Shown in pieces: positions 16,939 through 26,500 of a stretch of DNA of 64,000 nt. This stretch comes from an uncultured Alistipes sp. (GTDB lineage Bacteria; Bacteroidota; Bacteroidia; Bacteroidales; Rikenellaceae), in the NCBI RefSeq assembly GCF_963931675.1, contig NZ_OZ007039.1:777657-841656 (forward strand), read 5' to 3'. Made by a program: the position numbers and the translations under genes. A model generated the notes under the pieces. It was not told where the DNA came from. It did not search any database and saw only the letters and a list, made by a program, of their open reading frames with translations. Each line of letters begins with the position of its first letter. Position 1 is the first letter of the stretch.

Positions 16939-18882
16939 TTATCGGATCACAAGCACAAAACCGCCATAGGCAGGCACGGAGAACGAAATGCGGCCATCGG
17001 CAGGAATATCCACCTGCAGCCGTTCGACGGCATTGCGATTCCCTGCCTTATCGCGGATTAATTCGGCTCGTCCCAAAGTGGGAAGCACAAGATCGAATTG
17101 TTTGTTGTCGCAGTTCTCTCCGTTGATGCCTGCCACATACCACGTTCCCCCTTTGCGGCGGGCCAGAACGGCATCGCGTCCTGGATATCCGCTCAGACAG
17201 CGGGTCTCGTCCCAAACGGTCGGTACATCCCGCAAATAGTCCCAAACAAAATTGGGAAATTCGGACAGATTCTCCGGAACAATGCCCAGATGCTGAATCG
17301 GCGAATGGAAAACAACGGGTAACGCCAATTCAAAGGCGGCGGTCGTAACTCGCGGAATGCGATTGCCATGGACACCCATTACGGCGTTCAACACCGTGGG
17401 CGTGAAATCCATCGGCCCCACTGCATTGCGCGTAAAAACCGCTACGGTGCTCAGGAACGGACGTGCCGCCTCCTTCGCCGCATCGTACTTGCTCGCCTCC
17501 ATACCCCGGATCGCCTCGGCCGTCACCATGTTCGGGAACATGCGATCCCAGCCCCGGGGAAGCGTCGAGCCGTGGAGATTGACTGAAATGCCGAAATCAT
17601 TGGCATCGGTGAGCAGATCCTCATACAAGCGCATTCCCTGCTGTTTGTCCCCTCCGAAGAAATCCACCTTGATGCCGCTGATTCCCGTCTGTCGCAACCA
17701 TTGCAACTCCTCTCGCCGTGCCTCACGGGTATCCATCCGGTGCAGAGGACCCTGGGGTGCATCATTCCATGAACCGTTGGAGTTGTACCATAAAATCAGT
17801 TTCACGTTCTTCATCGCGGCATGACGGGCCAGTTCCGACATCCGGGACCGTCCGATCCGTGTATCCCAAAGCGCATCAATCAGGCAATAACGAAACTCGA
17901 GTTTGGCCGCCAAATCAATATATCGGATCGAATTCTCGAATGTCGTTCCCGGATCATCCTCCACCAGCCAGCTCCAGACCGCCTTGCCGGGAGCGTAACC
18001 CGCTCCCGCCCTGTAACGGGGCCAGACGAGATCCTGGGACAGCGTCGATTCGGCAATCCGTTCGGGCGTCCGGCCTACGACAATAGTCCGCCACGGAGTA
18101 GTGAAGGGCAGCGTTACAATCGGTGTCACGGGATCCTCCGGCCCATTGTTGTCCGCATGGGCGAATGCGACGTGAAGGTTCCCGTCAACCAGTGAATCCG
18201 AGAGGTGTGAAGCAACATAACCGCCATCTACCCCAGTTTCGGAGATCAGCAGCCAATACTCCCCGGAACGAAACAGTGACGGAAATACCCATCCCTGCCC
18301 AAACTCGGAAGGGGTTCCCGGTACGACTTCCGCAACATAACCCTCCTCATAGCCGGGATTGGTCCGGGCCCAACCCGTTTTTCCCGCAGCAAGCGGTTGC
18401 AGGTAGCCCCGCGCCTCAGGCCGAAGCCCGAATCCCGAATATTCGCACAGCACGGTGTCACATCCCGTACCGTCGACATGGTAGGCAAAGGCGGCGCCAT
18501 CGTCCGAAAGCCGGAAAACAACCCCAAGACGCTGTCCGGATCGGTTCTTTACATAAATCGTCCGCTCCCGGTAGGGCTTGTGTTCGACGGTCTGGCGGCC
18601 GAGCGGAAGGTTGTAGTCGTAGAACCCATCAAAGGTTGAAGTGCAGCTGTCAAAAACAAGGTCTTGCGAAAAATCGACCCTTGAGGTTTCGAGCCCGAGC
18701 CGCGACGGCCCAAGCAACGACTCTTTCCCGGACTGCAACCGATAGTACAGCTTGCCCTGGTCGATCGAAAGAACCGCCTGCAACCGTCCGTCAGGACTCT
18801 CAACGGTTACGATCGGCTGGGAGTCGGCACACGACGAAAAAATCATCCATGCCAACAATGCGCTTGTCATGCGTATCGTCAT
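16939..18882 (-). CDS. GH97 family lipoprotein, retaining-type (alpha-galactosidase-like)
   Basis: The 647-residue protein has a lipoprotein signal (MTIRMTSALLAWMIFSSC). GH97 features: N-terminal beta-super-sandwich (TVESPDGRLQAVLSIDQGKL, YRERTIYV), then a TIM barrel (KAVWSWLVEDD, YIDLAAKLEFRYCLIDALW, KLILWYNSNGSWND). D407 in GISGIKVDFFGG lies where retaining GH97 enzymes keep the Asp nucleophile, and E456 in MVTAEAIRGME is the likely general acid. Inverting SusB-type members lack this Asp, so a retaining alpha-galactosidase-like activity is the better guess. It is the second gene of the GH operon, 30 bp after GH2. The lipobox suggests membrane anchoring facing the periplasm. Confidence 0.93.
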   Translation of the reverse strand: MTIRMTSALLAWMIFSSCADSQPIVTVESPDGRLQAVLSIDQGKLYYRLQSGKESLLGPSRLGLETSRVDFSQDLVFDSCTSTFDGFYDYNLPLGRQTVEHKPYRERTIYVKNRSGQRLGVVFRLSDDGAAFAYHVDGTGCDTVLCEYSGFGLRPEARGYLQPLAAGKTGWARTNPGYEEGYVAEVVPGTPSEFGQGWVFPSLFRSGEYWLLISETGVDGGYVASHLSDSLVDGNLHVAFAHADNNGPEDPVTPIVTLPFTTPWRTIVVGRTPERIAESTLSQDLVWPRYRAGAGYAPGKAVWSWLVEDDPGTTFENSIRYIDLAAKLEFRYCLIDALWDTRIGRSRMSELARHAAMKNVKLILWYNSNGSWNDAPQGPLHRMDTREARREELQWLRQTGISGIKVDFFGGDKQQGMRLYEDLLTDANDFGISVNLHGSTLPRGWDRMFPNMVTAEAIRGMEASKYDAAKEAARPFLSTVAVFTRNAVGPMDFTPTVLNAVMGVHGNRIPRVTTAAFELALPVVFHSPIQHLGIVPENLSEFPNFVWDYLRDVPTVWDETRCLSGYPGRDAVLARRKGGTWYVAGINGENCDNKQFDLVLPTLGRAELIRDKAGNRNAVERLQVDIPADGRISFSVPAYGGFVLVIR

Positions 18883-18912
18883 TGGTTAAAGTTTTAGAGG
18901 TTAAATCCCGTA

Positions 18913-20733
18913 TCAAAAATCGTCTAGGGCTCCGAGAACCGCAGCATTGGCCTGCCGGACCCGTTCCGGATCCAACTTCACAACGGCCCGGTCATAGGTC
19001 ATCACGCCGTTCACCTCGATCTCCACGTCGGTGGTCTGCGTATAAATGGCTCCCGCAACTCCGGCCACAACCAATTGCCGCAACAGTTCGGCATAGCGCA
19101 CGTATTCGTCCGTGGCAGTTTCCGGAGTCTTGTACTGCACATAGCCCCAATTGCGATCGGGCTGCCAGAGGTGACCCTCCAGAGCCAGCCCGATCCCGCC
19201 GTATTCTCCCAGAACCAGCGGGCGGCTGTTGTCCGTCGTATGGATCCGGGGATGGGGATAAGCGTGGATGTCAAATACGTCGCCGACACCCGGATAGTGG
19301 TTGCCGCCGCTTGCGGCATCGACCAGCCGCGACGGATCGTAAGCTTTGGTCCATGCGGCGATTTCAGGGGTCTTGAACTGCCCCCAGGCCTCATTGAACA
19401 GAACCCACATCACAATGCTCGGATAAACCCGCAACTGATCAATGATTCCACGCCATTCACTCCGGAAAATCTCCTCCGAAGCCGCCGTACGAATCAACTC
19501 CCGATCGTCAAACCAGCGGTCCGGAATCCAGCGGGGATTCGTATCCCCACTAGGCATGTCCTGCCAGACAAGGACCCCCAACCGGTCGCAATGGGCATAC
19601 CAACGTGCCGGTTCGACTTTGATATGTTTGCGGATCGTATTGAAGCCCAGCTCTTTGGTTTTGATAATATCGTAGGCTAACGCCTCGTCAGTCGGTGCCG
19701 TATAGAGCCCATCGGGCCACCAGCCATGATCCAACAGACCAAACTGTATGTAATCACGATTATTCAACTGCAGACGCATGGCATCTCCAACACTGCGCCG
19801 AACCGAGATTTTGCGCATGGCTGCATAACTGCCTACCCGATCGAGAATCCGACCCTTGCGAACCAGACATAATTCCAGGTCGTAGAGGAACGGCTCTTCA
19901 GGGCTCCATAACTTCATCTCCGGAACCGGAAGCGTCAACCGCTCTCCCGCGGCACAGCTCCCCTGTGAAACGATCGTCGCACCCTCCCGCAACAAAACTT
20001 CGACGACATCCCCTTCAAGTGCCCCTTCAACCTTCGGGACGATTTCAAGTCTGCGGGTATCGATATCAGGAGTAGTATGGAGACGCTCGATTCGGGAGCT
20101 ACCCACCGGTTCGAGCCACACGGTCTGCCAGATTCCAGTCACGGAGGTATACCAGATCGATTCCGGGGCAGAGTGCTGTTTGCCTCGGGGCTGCGGTCCG
20201 GCATCCGTAGGATCCCAAACCCGCACGACCAGACACTGTTCCCCCTGGGTCAGATACGGTGTGAGGTCAAGGCTGAAGGAGGTATATCCTCCACGATGGC
20301 AACCGATCTTAATGTCATTGAGATAGATCTCGGATTCGTAATCTACGGCACCAAAATGCAGCAAAATGCGTTCATTCTTCCACGAAGCAGGAAGAGTAAA
20401 GGTACGCCGATACCAAAGCGCATGATCAGGTCCTACTTCGCGCTGTACTCCGGAGAGAGCCGATTCTACCGCGAACGGCACAAGGATCCGACCTTCCCAC
20501 GCTTCGGGTTCAGGTTCGGAAACCGGACGGATGGCATATTCCCACAATCCGTTCAGATTCATCCACCGGGTCCGAGTCATTGCCGGACGCGGGTATTCGG
20601 GAAGAGGACAGGACGGATCCACTTCGTCCGTCCAACGGGTCTTGATCCGGTCACCAACGGGTTGCCAGGCCGCAACCTCGGTGTACGAGAGCAACCCGGA
20701 GATCAGCACAATTGCAGAAAAAAAGTGTTTCAT
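18913..20733 (-). CDS. GH2 family enzyme, second type, exported
   Basis: From the ATG at 20733 the product is 606 residues with a signal peptide (MKHFFSAIVLISGLLSYTEV). An in-frame ATG at 20757 would add eight residues before it. GH2 domains: sugar-binding (WMNLNGLWEYAI, LWYRRTFTLPASW, YTSVTGIWQTVWLEPV), Ig-like, and TIM barrel (GLLDHGWWPDGLYTAPTD, ELGFNTIRKHIKVEPARWY). Acid/base is E448 in LFNEAWGQ and nucleophile E510 in LGEYGGIG. The DHGWWPDGLY signature and short length differ from LacZ-like enzymes and from the other GH2 here, so substrate specificity is open. It is the first gene of the minus-strand GH operon. Confidence 0.92.
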   Translation of the reverse strand: MKHFFSAIVLISGLLSYTEVAAWQPVGDRIKTRWTDEVDPSCPLPEYPRPAMTRTRWMNLNGLWEYAIRPVSEPEPEAWEGRILVPFAVESALSGVQREVGPDHALWYRRTFTLPASWKNERILLHFGAVDYESEIYLNDIKIGCHRGGYTSFSLDLTPYLTQGEQCLVVRVWDPTDAGPQPRGKQHSAPESIWYTSVTGIWQTVWLEPVGSSRIERLHTTPDIDTRRLEIVPKVEGALEGDVVEVLLREGATIVSQGSCAAGERLTLPVPEMKLWSPEEPFLYDLELCLVRKGRILDRVGSYAAMRKISVRRSVGDAMRLQLNNRDYIQFGLLDHGWWPDGLYTAPTDEALAYDIIKTKELGFNTIRKHIKVEPARWYAHCDRLGVLVWQDMPSGDTNPRWIPDRWFDDRELIRTAASEEIFRSEWRGIIDQLRVYPSIVMWVLFNEAWGQFKTPEIAAWTKAYDPSRLVDAASGGNHYPGVGDVFDIHAYPHPRIHTTDNSRPLVLGEYGGIGLALEGHLWQPDRNWGYVQYKTPETATDEYVRYAELLRQLVVAGVAGAIYTQTTDVEIEVNGVMTYDRAVVKLDPERVRQANAAVLGALDDF

Positions 20734-20852
20734 CGGTATTCGTTCGGGTTTGGACAAGGCCCGGGGGCGGGCCGTTGCTCTTATAAGACAACCCAGCCGA
20801 CCAAGGACACAATCTCCGACGGAACTTTTTACCGCCGAGTCCGCCCGGAACT

Positions 20853-20882
20853 AAAAAACGCCTCCCGGTTCGACGGAAGGCG
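20853..20882 (-). terminator. Terminator after the FecR gene
   Basis: An 8-bp stem (20859-20866 with 20875-20882, one wobble) followed on the minus strand by six T. It separates the sigma/FecR unit from the GH operon, which must then have its own promoter in 20734-20852; no clear TAnnTTTG match was seen there. Confidence 0.7.
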
Positions 20883-20892
20883 CTCATTACGG

Positions 20893-21921
20893 CTATTTAC
20901 TGTAGACGCGGATGTGCTGTTTGGGAATTCCGGGATCCGGGGTTTCGGACTGCAGCACCTCATAACGGATTGGTGCACTGATTTTCAGCATCTCCAAAAT
21001 CTCGGGCAACGTTTCGTCTGTAAAGACCGCATGATAGACGTATCGGTTAACCGAAGGATCGCAAATGGTAAACTCCACGTTGTAAAGTTGTCCGAGACGG
21101 TGGAAAACATATTCCAGCCGGTCATTTTCGAAAATGATTTCTCCATTACGCCAGGCACACCACTTGTCGGGATCGGTCCGGTCGACCGTATAGGTTCCCA
21201 CCCGATAGTCATAGCAGATGCGCTCTCCGGGGGCAATCCTCCGGCGTGTGCCCTGCATGTCTACATCGACCACACCCCGCACCATCGTTACCGAAATTAC
21301 GTCGTCACTGCGGAATGCATCCACATTGAAGGCGGTACCCGTGGCTGTCACAGCCACATCCTTCGTATGGACAACAAAGGGATTTGAAGGATCGGATTCC
21401 ACCTCGAAATAGGCTTCGCCCGTGAGCGATACCGCACGTTCCCCAGGCTTGAAAGCCAATGGGTAGCGGAGTGTGCTGCCCCCGTTGAGCCACACTTTCG
21501 AACCGTCGGGAAGTTCCAACTGCGAATGGGTCCGGAACGGAGTGGTCACCGTCTGCCACGTCTCGGCTGCAGGTTCTGAGGCAGAACGACCCAGGAGCAG
21601 AGCCGCCGATACGAGTACCGCAGGTAAAAATAACACGGCCGCAATCCGTTCCAATCCCCGAATGAAACGCATCCGACGGATCCGACACTCATCTCTTCTC
21701 ACATGGGCCAAAACTCGCTCTCGGGCCGGTTCCTCCCGAATCCCCGCTGGATCAAACGGAGGACAGGCCGCCCGATCGAAATCCACAAGCCGGGAAAACT
21801 CCCGGGCATGGCGGCGATCCGCCTCAAGCCAGGCAATCAAATCTGCCGTTTCTTCGGACGAAGCCTCTCCGGCGAGATATTTGGCCATGATTTCACTCAG
21901 ACGCTCCTTTTTCTCTTCCAT
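20893..21921 (-). CDS. FecR-family anti-sigma factor with DUF4974 domain
   Basis: The 342-residue protein has a cytoplasmic N-terminal domain (MAKYLAGEASSEETADLIAW), one membrane helix about 92-112 (AAVLFLPAVLVSAALLLG), a periplasmic FecR domain about 130-225 (HSQLELPDGSKVWLNGGSTL, GEAYFEVESDPSNPFVV, TGTAFNVDAF) and a C-terminal DUF4974 secretin-like domain from about 268 (FENDRLEYVFHRLGQLYNVE). Such proteins pass an outer-membrane substrate signal, received from the STN domain of a SusC-type transporter, to an ECF sigma factor. The cognate sigma gene ends 48 bp upstream, and an STN-bearing SusC is encoded at 31078-34521. Confidence 0.95.
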   Translation of the reverse strand: MEEKKERLSEIMAKYLAGEASSEETADLIAWLEADRRHAREFSRLVDFDRAACPPFDPAGIREEPARERVLAHVRRDECRIRRMRFIRGLERIAAVLFLPAVLVSAALLLGRSASEPAAETWQTVTTPFRTHSQLELPDGSKVWLNGGSTLRYPLAFKPGERAVSLTGEAYFEVESDPSNPFVVHTKDVAVTATGTAFNVDAFRSDDVISVTMVRGVVDVDMQGTRRRIAPGERICYDYRVGTYTVDRTDPDKWCAWRNGEIIFENDRLEYVFHRLGQLYNVEFTICDPSVNRYVYHAVFTDETLPEILEMLKISAPIRYEVLQSETPDPGIPKQHIRVYSK

Positions 21922-21969
21922 ATTCTATCATACTTCATATAAAGACAACTCGATGGGAATTCACCACAT

Positions 21970-22527
21970 TCACCAGACATTAAAGAACAGAATCAACGGC
22001 AGGAAATCCCTCAAATTCTCACGCAACAAAGCCAATGCCTTACCGATACGCACCTCGATCGTGCGTTTCGAAACCCCAAGCCGATCGGCAATATCCTGAT
22101 ACTTCATATGTTGGAACCGGTTCATCTCGAAGGCCTCGCGACAAAGCGGAGGCAAGGTCTGCAAGGCCTGTTCGAAACGTTCGTGCAGTTCGGAATAGAG
22201 GGTTGCCTCCTCCTCAATACGGGCCGGCATCCAGGTCAACGTCTCAATGGTGGTATTGAATGTCAGGCGGCGGTGTTTGAGTTCGTTCAGGCAACGGTTG
22301 CGGACAGCTCCGATCAGATAGAGTCTCAGCGAAACGGTTATTTCAAGTTGATAACGCCGGTTCCAGATCTTCAAAAACGTATCCTGCACAATATCCTCGC
22401 ACTCCGTCTGATCGGACAGGTAACGTCCGGCATATAGTACCAAATCCCGATAATAGAGTGTAAACAACCGCGAAAATGCTCCCGGGCCGCCTTCTTTGAG
22501 TTGTATAAGTGTAATTCCCTCTTTCAT
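21970..22527 (-). CDS. ECF RNA polymerase sigma factor
   Basis: A 185-residue sigma-70 family protein of the Bacteroidetes ECF type. Region 2 is visible in FSRLFTLYYRDLVLYAGRYL and CEDIVQDTFLKIWNRR; region 4 in LPPLCREAFEMNRFQHMKYQ and DIADRLGVSKRTIEVRIGKA. The start at 22527 (MKEGITLIQL) is chosen because the longer frame upstream is unrelated sequence. It is paired with the FecR gene and probably drives the PUL operons on substrate sensing. A possible -7 element TATTTTTG lies upstream near 22570 without a well-placed -33. Confidence 0.94.
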   Translation of the reverse strand: MKEGITLIQLKEGGPGAFSRLFTLYYRDLVLYAGRYLSDQTECEDIVQDTFLKIWNRRYQLEITVSLRLYLIGAVRNRCLNELKHRRLTFNTTIETLTWMPARIEEEATLYSELHERFEQALQTLPPLCREAFEMNRFQHMKYQDIADRLGVSKRTIEVRIGKALALLRENLRDFLPLILFFNVW

Positions 22528-22600
22528 GCCGTCGGATCGATGGAGATACAAAAGGAGATGCAAAAATAACATTTTCCCGCAAATTCCCATTCCGAAGGAC

Positions 22601-22636
22601 AAAACTGGCGGAAGAGTCGGGTTCCGACTCTTCCGC
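22601..22636 (-). terminator. Terminator of the GDPD lipoprotein gene
   Basis: A perfect 13-bp stem (22608-22620 with 22624-22636), three-base loop, followed on the minus strand by CAGTTTTGT. It isolates the upstream gene from the sigma factor. Confidence 0.85.
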
Positions 22637-22654
22637 TCTTGTCTGGAGACTTCT

Positions 22655-25027
22655 CTATCCGTCAATCTTTGCAAGCAGATCCCGAAGTTGATCGGGATGG
22701 TCCGTCGTAATGAAATCGACTCCCATTGCGATAAACTCCATCATGTCTGCCTGTGAATTGACCGTCCAGACGTTCACCTTCATACCGCGGGAATGGGCAT
22801 CCCGAATCCACTGCGGATTACGACGCAGAACCTCCATCTGATAATCAATGCATCGGACATCGGAAGAGATCGACCACGGACTCTTGTCCCCGTTCAAATA
22901 GCCCACAAGCGCCCCCGGGAGTTTCGCCGCAAGCCGCTGGCAGATCCCGTAGTTGAACGATATGAAATCCACCCGGTCGGTCATGCCCCGCGCCACAAGA
23001 GCGGAAACAATGGCATCGACAACCCGATTGTTGTTCTCCGTCGTGCTGTGGGGCTTGATCTCGATGACGAGTTTCGTCGAAGCATCCTCAATCTCGTCCA
23101 GATAGACGTCCAATGTGGCAACCTTCTCCCCATTGGAAAGCGTAATATCCTTGATGTCGTCGTAGTCGGAATTCTCGATCCCCACTCCGTTGATATCCGG
23201 ATCATGGTTCGAGACAACCACCCCGTCCCGCGTAATGTAAAAGTCGGCCTCCGAACCGTACACTTCCAAAGCGATCGCCGCCTCTAACGAAGCCAGCGAA
23301 TTCTCCGCAGCACCGTTCGTGGTGTGGAATCCCCGATGTGCGATCACCTGTGGCAGATTTTCCAATGTCGGCGTATCGGAAAGCAAAAGTTCCACAACCC
23401 CGACCGGACAATGGGAGTCCCCGCGCAACAATACCATCCGATAGGTGCCGGAGACGAAACCTTCGGGGATCCTGAAACCGATCGTACCGTCGTCCACAGC
23501 AGACTCACAAACGAATGAAAGAGTTTCGTCGTTCGTGGATTCGAGACGAACCCGATCCCCCGATTCGAAACCGGTTCCGGCAATCCTGTAGGACGATCCA
23601 ACCTTCACCGAGGCCGTCGGCAGGAAAAAGAGATCGGAAAGGGTAATCACACTCCCCTGGGGTTCGCAATCCTTTACTTCGTTCCACAACTCCGTCACCC
23701 GGTCGGACGACAACGGATCGCCATAGATGCGCACGATGGCAATATCACCTTTCCAGGCCGCCTCGGCCTTGTTGTCGCCGGCATCGCAGCCGATTCCGAA
23801 CCAGTAGCAGCTCTCCTTGTTCGGAAAAACGAAATTCCCCGTCGCGGAGACCTCGTTTTTTTGCTCTCCGTTGATGTAGATCCGGGACTTTTTCTGTGTC
23901 TTGTCCCAGACTCCCACCAGATGATAGTAACGGCCGCGTTGGGGGACCACGCCGCTGCGCGTCCACTGCCATCCCCCGGAGTTGAGGTTCGGCAGGAACG
24001 TCAGTTCCGTTCCCCTATCCGCCTTGGTAATAAGAAATCCGGTGCCACCGGACTGCATCGAACTGAGAGGTTTGATCTCCTTCGCCCCGTCAGCCTCTGC
24101 ATCGAACATCACGAGCACTTCCAGCGTATGCCCGTCGGCCAGTGCCTCCCGGAATGCCGCATTGTCCCGATAGTCGACCCGATAATAGCCCGATCCAGGA
24201 TTCGAACCCGGTTCATGATTGAAGCGGGCGACATAACGTCCATAGCTGTCGTTATAATAAGTCATCAGAGATGGCCCGGCAGAGTGAACCACCGGATTGT
24301 GCATCGGCGAAATGTCGACGGCCGTACCGTCATTGTTGAAAACAATGTCAAGCAGATCGGCCGTAAATCCGCTCTGAGTCACCTCAATCTCACGGTTCAG
24401 ATCCGGATAGTCCGGAACCGAAACCCTCACGGTAGCCTTCCGGATTGAAAACCGTTCATTCCGGGACGCAGTCAAAACCAGCGACGTGCGATCCTTCGAT
24501 TTTTCAACAAGCCACGAACCGTCGCTTCCCGTCGCGGTATAGGTCCACTCCCCGGCATTCGTATCGACATGCAGGGTCAACTCTCCGCCTTCGGCCGGAA
24601 GACTCCCCGATTCGGGCGTCATGCTCAAATTCAGATAGGGAGCATTGGCCGCTTGTTCGAAACGAAGCGTATGGACAACCTGCGGTCCGACCTGGAACCG
24701 CAGATCAGTGCTCCGAATCTCGGGTGCATCGTTCAATGCCGTCGAGACATAGACTGTTCCGGGACCTTCACCCGACTCCGGACGAATCGACAGCCAGGAC
24801 GCCTTGGCCGGTTTTTCTATACGCCACGACAACGCAGTTTCGATCGTAAAGCGTTTCGAATAGTTGCCCGGTCCGATTTTTACCGTCGAAGGGTTGACTC
24901 CGTCATCAGGTGTCTCCAGGCGGAACTCCGTTCCCGAAGCTTCGGGAGATTCGTCCTCGCACGACACGCAAACCGGCCCCGCCGCAAAAAGCGGAACCAG
25001 CAGAAGATACAGCAGTTTTTTCTTCAT
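22655..25027 (-). CDS. Multidomain lipoprotein: two BACON-like domains, LamG-like domain, IPT-like domain and glycerophosphodiester phosphodiesterase
   Basis: The 790-residue lipoprotein (cysteines at 20 and 23 near the signal end) has two BACON-type Ig domains about 33-125 and 130-218, a LamG/concanavalin-like domain about 225-440 (YYHLVGVWDKTQKKSRIYIN), an IPT/TIG-like domain about 460-550 and a GDPD domain about 558-788. GDPD catalytic features are present: H564 and R565 in VIAHRGFHTT, E575 in GAAENSLASL, E593/D595 in EADFYITRDG, H608 in VSNHDP, and KLVIEIKPHS. It should hydrolyse a glycerophosphodiester at the cell surface or in the periplasm, with the beta domains binding glycan. It is divergently transcribed from the SGNH-to-CE20 operon. 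A GDPD in a PUL suggests a phosphodiester-decorated substrate; this is inference. Confidence 0.9.
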   Translation of the reverse strand: MKKKLLYLLLVPLFAAGPVCVSCEDESPEASGTEFRLETPDDGVNPSTVKIGPGNYSKRFTIETALSWRIEKPAKASWLSIRPESGEGPGTVYVSTALNDAPEIRSTDLRFQVGPQVVHTLRFEQAANAPYLNLSMTPESGSLPAEGGELTLHVDTNAGEWTYTATGSDGSWLVEKSKDRTSLVLTASRNERFSIRKATVRVSVPDYPDLNREIEVTQSGFTADLLDIVFNNDGTAVDISPMHNPVVHSAGPSLMTYYNDSYGRYVARFNHEPGSNPGSGYYRVDYRDNAAFREALADGHTLEVLVMFDAEADGAKEIKPLSSMQSGGTGFLITKADRGTELTFLPNLNSGGWQWTRSGVVPQRGRYYHLVGVWDKTQKKSRIYINGEQKNEVSATGNFVFPNKESCYWFGIGCDAGDNKAEAAWKGDIAIVRIYGDPLSSDRVTELWNEVKDCEPQGSVITLSDLFFLPTASVKVGSSYRIAGTGFESGDRVRLESTNDETLSFVCESAVDDGTIGFRIPEGFVSGTYRMVLLRGDSHCPVGVVELLLSDTPTLENLPQVIAHRGFHTTNGAAENSLASLEAAIALEVYGSEADFYITRDGVVVSNHDPDINGVGIENSDYDDIKDITLSNGEKVATLDVYLDEIEDASTKLVIEIKPHSTTENNNRVVDAIVSALVARGMTDRVDFISFNYGICQRLAAKLPGALVGYLNGDKSPWSISSDVRCIDYQMEVLRRNPQWIRDAHSRGMKVNVWTVNSQADMMEFIAMGVDFITTDHPDQLRDLLAKIDG

Positions 25028-25235
25028 ATCAGGTATTGGTTGTAGGTTATTTGCAACGCATTTCTATATATAATAGACAACCGACCGCGGTTTCCCCACA
25101 AAAAAAGTACGAACAAAAAAATCGAATGTTCGCATGTGTCTTTTTCAGCCCGGGATGTCTTTATTATGACTCTCCGCTCGCGGAACTTCCTCCAACGGGC
25201 GGACAGGCCAAATTCAGAACCTAAACATCCGATCT
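25028..25235. promoter_or_regulatory. Divergent intergenic region between the GDPD gene and the SGNH/SusC operon
   Basis: A 208-bp region that must hold both start regions. No full TAnnTTTG element was seen on either strand, fitting control by the ECF sigma rather than the housekeeping factor. A short inverted repeat CGAACA (25110-25115) and TGTTCG (25127-25132) is present; its role is unknown. Confidence 0.4.
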
Positions 25236-26471
25236 ATGAACAAACCTTTGACTCTACTGTTGCTATTGTTCCTGTCGGGGAGTTCCGCCTGCACGGACGA
25301 TTACGAATTCCTGCCCTACGAGCCCGAAAAGGCTGCTCCCGCAGAGACGCTTCTGTTCCGCTGCGACTTTCTCTCGGACGGAGAAACGGCCCTGAAGGAG
25401 TTCGATAATCTCGAAAACCACGGTTCGTGGAGCATCGAAGAACGGGGTCTCTACTTCGATGGAGCCTCTGAATCGGCCATCTATCTCGGGCTGAATCGGC
25501 GTATTACCTTTGAAGAACGGGTGACACGTGTCCGGGTATCGCTCTTCTCCGACACCCGTTTCGGACTCCACTGGCTCGAACGCGACGGAAAGGGCGGTTC
25601 GCTCTTTACGGTAGATGCCGCAGCCGGAACGCTCAATATCCACAAGTTCGGCGCCGAAGACAAAATTGAAACTTCGATTCCCTTTCCGGTCGAAAACGGG
25701 CACGTATACATGCTCGAAGCCGTGAAATCATTCCGCAGCAACACCTTCACCATCACCGATACCGAAACCGGCGCCTCGGCCTCCGTAGCCACAGCCTCGG
25801 AACTCGACTCCAGTAGCGGCGGCAACAGCGTCGAACAGAACGAGTTCAAGGGCGGACGGCAAAACAACCTCTTCGGAATGCGGCATCTATCCGGCAAATC
25901 TCCGTTCGTCAAACAGGTGGAAATTGTCGCTTCGGCGGCGCCCGAACCGCTGATGTACCTCATCGGGAACTCCATCACCGAAGGAGATCTCGTCCGCGAA
26001 ACGGCCCGATACGGAGCGATCATGGCCTCCTGGCTCAACGGGAGGGTCGTATTCTCGGGACAGAGCGGTTCGACCATCGACGGCGTGCTGGTCCGGATCG
26101 CCAATGAGGTGCCGGCCCTGCGCCCCAAATTCGTCATGGTCACCATCGGAACCAACGGCGGCAATACTCGTGAAAAACTCGTTGAACTCGTCGAACGAAT
26201 CCGCGAATACGGCTCTATACCCGTTCTCAACCGCATCCCCGTGAAGAGCGACGGAAGCAGCGACCTGATCAACGAAACGATCGCCTCCGTATGCGAGGAG
26301 CTGGAGGTCGCCAGCTGCCGGTTCGATCTGGCAACGGCCTTCGAGGGCGACACGCGCCGACAGGACACCTCCCTGTTCCAGTCCGACCTGCTGCACCCCA
26401 ATGCCGAAGGACACTACGCCATGGCCAAACGGCTCTTCGACATTCCGGGAATCCTGCTTTATGTCAAATAG
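25236..26471 (+). CDS. SGNH/GDSL-type esterase lipoprotein with N-terminal beta domain
   Basis: The 411-residue lipoprotein (lipobox ending at C19 in LFLSGSSAC) has an N-terminal beta-sandwich-like region to about residue 235 and a C-terminal SGNH hydrolase. Motifs: block I GNSITEGD with S246, Gly in block II, block III GTNGGN (305-310), and block V D384-x-x-H387 in SDLLHPNAEGHY. Such enzymes remove acetyl or other ester groups from glycans. It is the first gene of the plus-strand PUL operon; with the CE20-like gene at the far end it makes two likely deacetylases. Confidence 0.9.
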   Translation: MNKPLTLLLLLFLSGSSACTDDYEFLPYEPEKAAPAETLLFRCDFLSDGETALKEFDNLENHGSWSIEERGLYFDGASESAIYLGLNRRITFEERVTRVRVSLFSDTRFGLHWLERDGKGGSLFTVDAAAGTLNIHKFGAEDKIETSIPFPVENGHVYMLEAVKSFRSNTFTITDTETGASASVATASELDSSSGGNSVEQNEFKGGRQNNLFGMRHLSGKSPFVKQVEIVASAAPEPLMYLIGNSITEGDLVRETARYGAIMASWLNGRVVFSGQSGSTIDGVLVRIANEVPALRPKFVMVTIGTNGGNTREKLVELVERIREYGSIPVLNRIPVKSDGSSDLINETIASVCEELEVASCRFDLATAFEGDTRRQDTSLFQSDLLHPNAEGHYAMAKRLFDIPGILLYVK

Positions 26472-26500
26472 ACGAATCTCCGATCCAAATCCGACGAACC

